Of a stretch of 5,318 nucleotides of DNA, positions 1 to 5,182 are shown one piece after another. The notes beneath the pieces were generated by a model. That model had not been told where the DNA came from and ran no database searches. It saw only the letters and a list, made by a program, of their open reading frames with translations. Position 1 is the first letter of the stretch, and every line of letters starts with the position of its first letter. Position numbers and translations under genes: made by a program. Source of the DNA: HyVt-337 sp964428895 (lineage in GTDB: Bacteria; Planctomycetota; Phycisphaerae; SM23-33); the NCBI GenBank assembly GCA_964428895.1, contig CAYRZU010000131.1, positions 1 to 5,318 of the forward strand, in the 5' to 3' direction.

Positions 1-93
1 CGCGCCATGGCATACATGCCGCCGGAGGTCCGAGCCAAGTTTGCGGAGTTCTTTAAGGATCTTGACCAGCGACGGGCCGAACGGAAGAAATAG
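1..93 (+). CDS. C-terminal end of an unidentified protein (partial)
   Basis: An open frame runs from the window edge and ends at TAG 91-93, giving 30 residues. The tail is amphipathic and highly charged: a Met-Pro-Pro-Glu stretch, then two Phe-rich turns, then an Arg/Lys/Glu-rich end finishing in Lys-Lys. This looks like a terminal helix. Most third codon positions are G or C, as in the other genes here, and a strong terminator follows 30 bases after the stop; both support a real gene end. In-frame Met codons exist at 7-9 and 16-18, but a protein that short would be unusual, so the true start is probably upstream of the window. I do not recognise the family and assign no function. Confidence 0.55.
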   Translation, partial: RAMAYMPPEVRAKFAEFFKDLDQRRAERKK

Positions 94-123
94 ACGGTTC
101 ACGCCGAGCAAGCGATCCCACCC

Positions 124-158
124 GCCGTCGCTCACCCGCGAGTAGCGGCGGCTTTTTT
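124..158 (+). terminator. Rho-independent terminator
   Basis: The arm GCCGTCGCT (124-132) pairs with AGCGGCGGC (144-152). This gives nine base pairs including one G-U wobble, with an 11-base loop, followed at once by six T residues (153-158). It lies 30 bases after the stop of the partial gene at the left edge and 66 bases before the IIA gene, so it separates the two transcription units. It is the only hairpin in the window with a proper U tract. Confidence 0.88.
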
Positions 159-183
159 CGCTGGTCTGGCCGGCGGGGGAAGG

Positions 184-189
184 TAGAAT
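184..189 (+). promoter_or_regulatory. Candidate -10 element (TAGAAT) for the IIA/antiporter unit
   Basis: TAGAAT matches the sigma-70 -10 consensus at five of six positions. It sits 26 bases after the terminator U tract and 35 bases before the IIA start codon, where a promoter is expected. No recognisable TTGACA-like -35 box lies 16 to 18 bases upstream; that stretch is G/C-rich. The heptamer TAGAATG also occurs upstream of the ferritin on the other strand. The call rests on position and this one motif only. Confidence 0.3.
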
Positions 190-224
190 GAGCAATTCTT
201 GTACTTACTCGGAGAGGCATACCT

Positions 225-683
225 ATGACCGAGCTAGCCCAGTACTTGACGGCCGACCGGGTTGTTATTCTCAACGCGACCACCAAGGCCGATGCTCTGA
301 AAGAACTGGTCGACGTGCTGGCGGCGTCCGACGGAGGCGTTTCGGCCGACGAACTGTCCAAAGAGGTCTGGAAGCGCGAGGAGTTGATGAGCACCGGCAT
401 CGGCAACGGGCTGGCCATTCCGCACGTGCGGATGGGCGGCATTCGAGCTGCCGCCATGGCGGTGGGCGTCAGTTCGACCGGCATCGAGGACTACGAGAGC
501 CTCGACAAGGAGCCCGTACACATCATCGTGTTGATCGCCGCCCCTCAGGGCGAGCACGAGACCTACATCCGAATGCTGGCCAAGGTCGCGGACGTTCTCA
601 AGAAAGACGCCCTCCGTCGCGGCGTATTGGAAGCCTGCGACCCCGTTGAGATTCACCGGATTCTGACCGAAGGCGAAGTGTGA
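225..683 (+). CDS. PTS IIA domain protein (EIIA-Ntr/fructose type)
   Basis: A 152-residue stand-alone PTS EIIA type 2 domain, the usual length for PtsN-like proteins. In this family a histidine accepts phosphate from HPr or NPr; free-standing members mostly regulate, for example potassium transport and stress responses, and do not carry sugar. The diagnostic motif is at residues 57-67, TGIGNGLAIPH, with His67 as the expected phosphorylation site. The N-terminus (about 1-30) fits the family's opening helix region and residues 98-108 form the hydrophobic core strand ending in AAPQG. The ATG at 225 is preceded by a good ribosome binding site, GGAGAGG (211-217), seven bases away. No EI, HPr or sugar permease is nearby; the next large gene is a cation/proton antiporter, which suggests a regulatory role on ion transport (inference). 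The stop overlaps the GTG of the next short ORF. It could equally be named PtsN-like; orthology to E. coli PtsN cannot be shown here. Confidence 0.9.
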   Translation: MTELAQYLTADRVVILNATTKADALKELVDVLAASDGGVSADELSKEVWKREELMSTGIGNGLAIPHVRMGGIRAAAMAVGVSSTGIEDYESLDKEPVHIIVLIAAPQGEHETYIRMLAKVADVLKKDALRRGVLEACDPVEIHRILTEGEV

Positions 684-844
684 CGAGTCTTCTAGCCAGT
701 TCGGGCCAGCAGATCGATCTGCTTCTTGTCTTGGGCGGCCCCACGTCCGCGGAACCGAATGAAGCCGGGGCGCTGGTTGGCATGTTGGAACTGCGACGGG
801 TGAACCGGACAATTTCCCAAGAGATCGTCCGACGTCGCCAATAG
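680..844 (+). CDS. Short ORF copying the antiporter C-terminus (half CBS domain; gene remnant or small protein)
   Basis: A GTG at 680 overlaps the IIA stop in the arrangement GTGA and opens a 54-residue frame ending at TAG 842-844. GAAGG at 669-673, six bases upstream, could be a weak ribosome binding site. The last 23 residues, starting LVGMLELRRVNRT, match antiporter residues 552-574 at 20 positions, with Ile/Leu/Val swaps at the other three. Just before them, IDLLLVL aligns with antiporter LDCLPVL (residues 535-541). In a CBS domain this covers two strands and the following helix; the first helix is missing. About 14 of the 20 identical residues use different codons, so the copy diverged under protein-level selection. 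It ends where the antiporter runs on for seven more residues. It may be a translationally coupled small protein, or what is left of a second antiporter gene after an internal deletion. The homology is seen directly; expression is unknown. Confidence 0.55.
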   Translation: MTSLLASSGQQIDLLLVLGGPTSAEPNEAGALVGMLELRRVNRTISQEIVRRRQ

Positions 845-887
845 GCCGAAATGCCGGAGGCCTAGGGCCCGTAACGCCGATTTCGGC
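845..887. repeat. Inverted repeat between the short ORF and the antiporter
   Basis: GCCGAAAT (845-852) and ATTTCGGC (880-887) are perfect eight-base inverted copies around a 27-base G/C-rich loop. The right arm can also fold locally as GCCGA-TT-TCGGC (876-887). The left arm begins on the base after the short ORF's TAG. No T tract follows, so it is not a classical terminator. It could be an RNA hairpin that stabilises the upstream message or attenuates reading into the antiporter, or an operator. Function is unknown. Confidence 0.4.
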
Positions 888-934
888 TGTAGTCGGATCG
901 CGCGGACGCTAACATGGTCGATTGGTGACTTAGC

Positions 935-2680
935 TTGGAACAGCCCCACACGATGATGCTTCTGTCAACAAGCCCGGGCGAGTCGGGCCATCTGCCCATC
1001 CTCCTGATCCTGGGAGCGGCCCTGTTCTTCGGCACGATCGGGGCCCGCCTATTCCGCCGCATTCGATTCCCTCAGGTGTTGGGGTACATCGCCATCGGCA
1101 TTCTGGTCGGGCAGATGGGGTTCGGCCTGATCGGCAAGGATGTGCTGAAGAACTTCGAACCGTTCAACGCATTCGCGTTGGGCATCATCGGCTTCATGAT
1201 CGGGGGAGAGCTTCATCTGGACGTGTTCAAACGGTATGGCCGTCAAATCGTCCTTATACTGATTGCGGAAGGCCTGGCGGCGTGCCTGGTGGTGGGCACG
1301 TTGGTCGGTACGGTGACGTTCCTGATTACCCACGACACCAAGCTGTCGGTGGCGTTGGGATTGTTGCTGGGCGCCATCGGGGCAGCCACGGCGCCGGCTG
1401 CAACGGTGCGGGTGCTGCGGGAGTGCAAGACACGCGGGCCGTTGACGACCACGGTCTATACCATCGTGGCGTTGGATGACGGGCTGGCGCTGGTCCTGTT
1501 TGCGGTGGCCAGCAGCGTTGCGGCGCGCATTCTGATGGTGGGCAACGGTGAGGGCGGGTTGGGGGTGGCTCTACTGCACACCGCCCGAGATATTCTCGGC
1601 GCCGTCCTCCTGGGGACAGGGGCGGGGTTGTTCCTAAACTGGATTCTTCGCCGAGGCCGCGACCATGAACGGGCCCTGACCTACATCATCGGCACGCTGA
1701 CGTTGGTGGTGGGGCTAGGGCGGTTGCTGCAGGTCGAGACGATCCTGTCGGCGATGGCGTTGGGGGCGGTGCTGGCCAATTTGGCCCCGCGACGATCCGG
1801 CAGCGCCTTCGAGATCGTCGAACGATTCGCGCCGCCGATCTTCGTGCTGTTCTTCGTGCTGGTGGGCGCTCATCTTCACTTCGACCGTGAAAGCACGCCG
1901 CTGTGGATCCTTGGCCTGATCGGCGTCTACATCGTGGGGCTGGTCGTAGGCAAGATATCGGGCTCGTATCTGGGCGGCCGATGGGCTCGCGCCCCGGTCA
2001 CCGTCCGCAAGTACCTGGGCCTGTGCATGCTGTGTCAGGCCGGCGTGGCGGTGGGTCTGGCGTTGCGGTCGGCGGAGATGTTCGGCGACGGCGGGTCGGG
2101 GGGAATGGATGTCGGCACGATTGTGATCACGGTCATTGCCGGGGCCATCTTCATCCTGGAGATCGTGGGCCCGCCGTGTGTGAAGTACGCGGCCCAGAAG
2201 TCCGGGGAGGCCGGCCTGGATGTGACCGAGGAAGACCTGATGGCCTCCTACACCGTGGCGGACATGGTGGACCGGACGGCCCCCACGTTTCCGCAGGGCG
2301 CGCCGCTGGCGCTGATCCTCAAGACCATTGCTGATACCGACGCGATGAGCTATCCGGTAACCGATGGCGAGGGTCGTTTGGTTGGCATCATCGCGCTGAA
2401 CGACCTGAAGCAGGGGTTTGGCTCGGAGGGCTTGACCGCGTGGTTGGTTGCCTTCGACCTTATGCAGCCGGTAGCGGAAACCGTTACTGAAGAGATGTCG
2501 CTGGCCGACGCCGTTGAGCTTATGCGAGAGATGAACCTCGACTGCCTGCCGGTTCTGTCGGCTCAGGTCGAGGGGGAGAACGGCCACTTGGTCGGCATGA
2601 TCGAACTGCGGCGCGTCAATCGAACGCTGTCGCAGGAAATCCTCCGCCGTCGGCAGCAGGCGGATGTGCCTCTGGCCTAG
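935..2680 (+). CDS. Cation/proton antiporter (CPA2/KefB type) with two C-terminal CBS domains
   Basis: A 581-residue inner-membrane protein expected to exchange Na+ or K+ for H+. Residues about 20-412 are hydrophobic, with roughly 12 or 13 membrane spans, and fit the Na+/H+ exchanger fold. Family marks are the early LGYIAIGILVG stretch (49-59), the TAPAAT segment (152-157), which fits the unwound crossing helix, and the acidic pair Asp181-Asp182 in ALDDG, the likely ion-binding site. Two CBS domains follow, about 439-495 and 505-565; such pairs usually bind adenine nucleotides and gate transporters. KefB-like proteins more often end in a TrkA-N/RCK domain, so the CBS tail is a variant. The chosen TTG start has GGTGA (924-928) six bases upstream, matching the anti-Shine-Dalgarno sequence; in-frame ATGs at 953 and 956 lack a close binding site but remain possible. 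It follows the IIA gene and the short ORF, probably in one unit. The transported ion cannot be read from the sequence. Confidence 0.9.
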   Translation: MEQPHTMMLLSTSPGESGHLPILLILGAALFFGTIGARLFRRIRFPQVLGYIAIGILVGQMGFGLIGKDVLKNFEPFNAFALGIIGFMIGGELHLDVFKRYGRQIVLILIAEGLAACLVVGTLVGTVTFLITHDTKLSVALGLLLGAIGAATAPAATVRVLRECKTRGPLTTTVYTIVALDDGLALVLFAVASSVAARILMVGNGEGGLGVALLHTARDILGAVLLGTGAGLFLNWILRRGRDHERALTYIIGTLTLVVGLGRLLQVETILSAMALGAVLANLAPRRSGSAFEIVERFAPPIFVLFFVLVGAHLHFDRESTPLWILGLIGVYIVGLVVGKISGSYLGGRWARAPVTVRKYLGLCMLCQAGVAVGLALRSAEMFGDGGSGGMDVGTIVITVIAGAIFILEIVGPPCVKYAAQKSGEAGLDVTEEDLMASYTVADMVDRTAPTFPQGAPLALILKTIADTDAMSYPVTDGEGRLVGIIALNDLKQGFGSEGLTAWLVAFDLMQPVAETVTEEMSLADAVELMREMNLDCLPVLSAQVEGENGHLVGMIELRRVNRTLSQEILRRRQQADVPLA

Positions 2681-2725
2681 CTGCTCTTGCAGAATCGTTT
2701 GCCCGCCGTTACAACACGCACCACT

Positions 2726-3133
2726 ATGACTGATCCCAAGGTCAACACGATGCGGCTTCGCGTTCGCTACAGCGAAACCGATCAGATGGGCACCTTCTAC
2801 AACTCCCGCGCCCTGGAGTGGTTCGAGTGCGGCCGCACCGAACTGCTGCGGCAATTGGGCATTGCTTACCGCGAGATGGAACCGCGTGGCGTCATGCTGC
2901 CCTTGGTGGAAAGCCACGTGGAATACCTCGGCCGAGCCGTCTACGACGACGAACTGGAACTAACCACCCGCGCTGAGATGGCGGGGAAGGCCCGAATTCG
3001 GTTCGAGATCGACATCGTCAACATCACGACCGGCGACCCGCTCGTTCACGGCTACACCATCCACGCAATCGTCAGCCCCGACGGCCGACCCATCCGCCCC
3101 CCCGCCTGGTTCACCGACGCCGTCAACGGGTAG
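2726..3133 (+). CDS. Acyl-CoA thioesterase, hotdog fold (4HBT/YbgC-FadM type)
   Basis: About 135 residues, the normal size of a single hotdog domain. Members of this family hydrolyse acyl-CoA or 4-hydroxybenzoyl-CoA thioesters in the cytoplasm, usually as tetramers. The signature near the N-terminus is YSETDQMGTFYN, with Asp19 (counted from the ATG at 2726) in the catalytic aspartate position, followed by WFECGRTELLR on the central helix. Where relatives usually read Tyr-His-x-Asn-Tyr, this protein has Tyr-Asn-Ser-Arg-Ala, a possible change in the active-site edge. The start is uncertain: ATG 2726 has no clear ribosome binding site; ATG 2750 has AAGG (2738-2741) eight bases before it and would give 127 residues; an in-frame TTG at 2687 is also open. 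The gene begins 45 bases after the antiporter stop on the same strand, so co-transcription is likely, though a functional link is not obvious. The substrate is unknown. Confidence 0.87.
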   Translation: MTDPKVNTMRLRVRYSETDQMGTFYNSRALEWFECGRTELLRQLGIAYREMEPRGVMLPLVESHVEYLGRAVYDDELELTTRAEMAGKARIRFEIDIVNITTGDPLVHGYTIHAIVSPDGRPIRPPAWFTDAVNG

Positions 3134-3151
3134 TAGTGCCTCTTAATGCAG

Positions 3152-3181
3152 ACGGCCGGCATCCGTTTGGATACCGGCCGT
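3152..3181. terminator. Hairpin between convergent genes, possible bidirectional terminator
   Basis: ACGGCCGGCATCC (3152-3164) pairs with GGATACCGGCCGT (3169-3181) around a GTTT loop. This gives eight base pairs, one C/A mismatch, then four more pairs. It lies 18 bases after the thioesterase stop and 24 bases past the flavodiiron stop, in the 72-base gap where the two genes face each other. Neither strand has a U tract after the stem, so it is not a textbook intrinsic terminator, but the position fits transcript ending or 3' end protection for both messages. Confidence 0.5.
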
Positions 3182-3205
3182 TGGGAATCGTGCAATAGCA
3201 GGGCC

Positions 3206-4426
3206 TCAGCTCGCGTCGACTTTCGCCTTCAGCTGTTTGGCGATCTTCGTGCCGAGTTGGCGACACTGTCCGAGGCAGTCGGCGTTGGGGACGTACTTGA
3301 CCCGCAGGGGCTCGTCGACCATCTCCAGGCCCATTTGTTCGGACAGGATGGCGTGAGCTTCCTTGGCTCCCTCGCCAGACCATCCGTAGGAGCCGAACGT
3401 GGCGCCCAGCATGTTCTGGGGCTTGAGGCCCTTGATGTAGGTCAGGGCGTCGGCGACGGTGGGGAACATGGTGCTGTTGAGGGTCGGTGTGCCGACGATC
3501 AGGGCGCCGGCGTCGAGGACTTCCGTGGCGATGTCCGAGCGGTGGCAGCCGCGGGTGGACATCATCCAGACGTCCACTCCCTCGTCGGCGAGGCCTTCGT
3601 GCAGGGCGCGAGCCATCTTGTCGGTGCTTTCCCACATGGTCTCGTAGACCACGACGGCCTTGTACTTGGGTTTCTGGGCGGCCCATTCGGCGTAGCGGCC
3701 GACGATCCAACCGATGTCCTTCTCGGTCCGATAGATCGGTCCGTGGTCGGGGGCGAGCACCTGCATGGGCAGGGCCAGTTCGGTCAGCTTGTCGAGTGTC
3801 TTGTTGATGAAGCCCGACAGCGGCAGGAGGATGTTGCCGTAGTACTTGGCAGCCTCGTGTTCCATGATGGCCGGGTCGACCTCGTCGGCGAACCGCTCGG
3901 TGGTCGCCCAGTGCATGCCGAATCCGTCCTGGCTGAACATGACCTGGTCTTCAACCAGATAGCTGACCATGCTGTCGGGCCAGTGGCACATGCGCGTCTC
4001 GGCGAAGGCCAAGGTCAGGTCGCCCAGGGACAGCGTGTCGCCGTCGGCGACGGTCTTGATGTCGCGGCCCAGGTGGAAGTGATCTTCCAGGGCCTTGGCG
4101 CCGACCTTGGAGGCGTAGAACTCCTTGGGCTTGAGCGATTCGATCACGCGCGGGATCGAGCCGGAGTGGTCCATCTCGGCGTGGTTGGAGATCAGCACGT
4201 CGATCGAGCTCGGGTCAACGACCGACTTGATGCGATCTCGCATCTCCTCAAAGAAAGGGGCTTTGACGGTGTCGATCAGCGTGGTCTTCTCGCCCACGAT
4301 CAGATAGGCGTTGTAGGTCGTGCCGCGTTGGGTGAGGTAGCCGTGGAAATCTCTCACTTCCCAGTCGACAGCGCCGACCCAATAAACGTGTTCGGTAATT
4401 GGAATCGCTTTGAAGGTATCCGCCAT
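3206..4426 (-). CDS. Flavodiiron protein, class A (O2/NO reductase, FprA/NorV-like)
   Basis: A 406-residue cytoplasmic enzyme with the two-domain layout of class A flavodiiron proteins, which reduce O2 to water or NO to N2O using electrons commonly supplied by rubredoxin. Residues about 1-250 form the metallo-beta-lactamase-like diiron domain. All expected iron ligands are present: His82, Glu84, Asp86 and His87 in NHAEMDH, His148, Asp167, and His228 in APDHGPIY. Residues about 255-400 form a flavodoxin domain, with FMN-loop segments YETMWESTDKMA (261-272), GTPTLNSTMFP (312-322) and GSYGWSGEG (345-353). There is no C-terminal rubredoxin or flavin reductase extension. The ATG has GGAG seven bases upstream on the - strand. 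The ferritin gene lies 93 bases upstream on the same strand, pointing to shared use in protection from oxygen, NO or iron-driven radicals (inference). Whether O2 or NO is the main substrate cannot be told from the sequence. Confidence 0.95.
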   Translation of the reverse strand: MADTFKAIPITEHVYWVGAVDWEVRDFHGYLTQRGTTYNAYLIVGEKTTLIDTVKAPFFEEMRDRIKSVVDPSSIDVLISNHAEMDHSGSIPRVIESLKPKEFYASKVGAKALEDHFHLGRDIKTVADGDTLSLGDLTLAFAETRMCHWPDSMVSYLVEDQVMFSQDGFGMHWATTERFADEVDPAIMEHEAAKYYGNILLPLSGFINKTLDKLTELALPMQVLAPDHGPIYRTEKDIGWIVGRYAEWAAQKPKYKAVVVYETMWESTDKMARALHEGLADEGVDVWMMSTRGCHRSDIATEVLDAGALIVGTPTLNSTMFPTVADALTYIKGLKPQNMLGATFGSYGWSGEGAKEAHAILSEQMGLEMVDEPLRVKYVPNADCLGQCRQLGTKIAKQLKAKVDAS

Positions 4427-4488
4427 GGTGGTGCTCCGGCATCTGCGGCGTCGGGCATGAGGGGCCGCGGTAGGTGTCTGTGTGTGGT

Positions 4489-4510
4489 CTCTGCCGGTAC
4501 GACGGCAGAG
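4489..4510 (-). other. Stem-loop between ferritin and flavodiiron genes
   Basis: On the - strand, CTCTGCCG and CGGCAGAG pair perfectly around a six-base loop, starting nine bases after the ferritin stop and ending 62 bases before the flavodiiron start. No U tract follows on either strand. It may be a partial terminator, an RNA processing site or a 3' end stabiliser that lets ferritin and flavodiiron message levels differ. Only the dyad itself is directly seen. Confidence 0.4.
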
Positions 4511-4519
4511 GGGCTTCGC

Positions 4520-5035
4520 TCAGGCGCCTTCTGCGGCTGGGGGAACGAATACGCGCTGGCCCATTTCCTGATCGATCATGAACAGGGCGCCCGGCGCGTC
4601 GCCGGCTAGTTTGAGCTTCTGGATCACGGCGTCGGCGGAGGCCTCTTCTTCGACCTGTTCGGTGACGAACCATTGCAGGAAGATCTGCGCCGCGTGGTCG
4701 CTCTTCTCGACTGCCAAGTCCATGAGCTTGTTGATACGACCCGTGACGAGCACTTCGTGCGCCAGGGCGGCTTCAAAGGCGGCCAGAGGCGAGTCCCATT
4801 CAACAGCCGGCGCTTCAATGGCGGCCAGCTTCACGCGGCCGCCGCGCTCGGCGATGAACTTGAAGAACTTCTCGGTGTGGGTCATCTCCTCTAGAGCCTG
4901 GACTCGCATCCAACTGGCGAAGCCCTGCAGGTTGATCGACTCGAAGTAGGCCGACATCGACCAATACAGATACGCGCTGAAGGCCTCGGCGTTCAGTTGG
5001 TCGTTGAAGGCATCCTCAATCTTTGGCTTCAGCAT
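4520..5035 (-). CDS. ftnA: Bacterial non-heme ferritin (FtnA type)
   Basis: A 171-residue four-helix-bundle ferritin, close to the usual length of about 165 to 175. Such proteins form 24-subunit cytoplasmic shells that oxidise Fe2+ and store it as ferric mineral. The ferroxidase residues fall at the same numbers as in E. coli FtnA: Glu17, Glu50, His53, Glu94 and Gln127. The third-site acids Glu49, Glu126, Glu129 and Glu130 are also present, as are Tyr24 and Trp122. It is therefore a complete non-heme ferritin and should not be a Dps. The usual bacterioferritin ligand pattern is absent; with Gln127 in the site, bacterioferritin is unlikely. The ATG is preceded on the - strand by AAAGGGA, about nine bases upstream. 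It is probably the first gene of a two-gene unit with the flavodiiron protein. No Fur-box-like AT-rich palindrome was seen upstream. The C-terminal tail is short and Ala/Pro-rich. Confidence 0.94.
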   Translation of the reverse strand: MLKPKIEDAFNDQLNAEAFSAYLYWSMSAYFESINLQGFASWMRVQALEEMTHTEKFFKFIAERGGRVKLAAIEAPAVEWDSPLAAFEAALAHEVLVTGRINKLMDLAVEKSDHAAQIFLQWFVTEQVEEEASADAVIQKLKLAGDAPGALFMIDQEMGQRVFVPPAAEGA

Positions 5036-5133
5036 GACTCGTGTCCCTTTCTAGTATCCCGCCAGCCACCAGGAACGAGCAGGGGCCGACAGCCCCATCC
5101 CAACAGCTTTGCGTCATGGTGGTCAACAGCACC

Positions 5134-5139
5134 ATTCTA
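5134..5139 (-). promoter_or_regulatory. Candidate -10 element (TAGAAT) upstream of ferritin
   Basis: On the - strand TAGAAT, followed by G, lies 98 bases before the ferritin ATG in a 147-base non-coding gap (5036-5182). The same heptamer precedes the IIA gene. No -35 box is evident at normal spacing. Other items in the gap are a small GGGGC/GCCCC dyad (5082-5096) that could fold in the leader. A second TAGAAT at 5180-5185 overlaps the stop of the upstream partial gene. Support is weak. Confidence 0.25.
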
Positions 5140-5182
5140 GGCCCGGTTCGGCCAGTTTGCTCCCCTGATTGGCAAAGCGATT

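Noticed and set aside
188..649. A + strand frame starting at ATG 188 overlapping the IIA gene
   Set aside because: Its Arg/Gly-rich translation has no family features and it lacks a ribosome binding site, while the IIA frame has the conserved His motif and a strong site. It shares a reading frame with the short ORF at 680-844 but is cut off from it by a stop at 647-649.
234..812. A 192-codon - strand frame across the IIA gene and the antiporter-tail copy
   Set aside because: It is antisense to the IIA gene and to the segment with demonstrated homology in the other direction; no domain is visible.
2681..2725. TTG at 2687 as the thioesterase start, adding 13 residues
   Set aside because: No ribosome binding site precedes it and the extra residues lie outside the hotdog domain; ATG 2726 or 2750 is more likely.
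1715..2917. A 400-codon open frame on the - strand opposite the antiporter and thioesterase
   Set aside because: It crosses two real genes, is rich in His, Gln and Arg as is typical of antisense frames in GC-rich DNA, and shows no recognisable domain.
3146..4609. A 487-codon open frame on the + strand opposite the flavodiiron gene
   Set aside because: It is antisense to a gene with every diagnostic ligand and motif in place, its translation is low-complexity Gly/Val/Asp/Leu-rich with no domain, and long antisense frames are expected where codons end in G or C.
5082..5096. GGGGC/GCCCC dyad in the ferritin leader as a terminator or riboswitch
   Set aside because: Only five base pairs, with no U tract on either strand and no recognisable riboswitch core around it.
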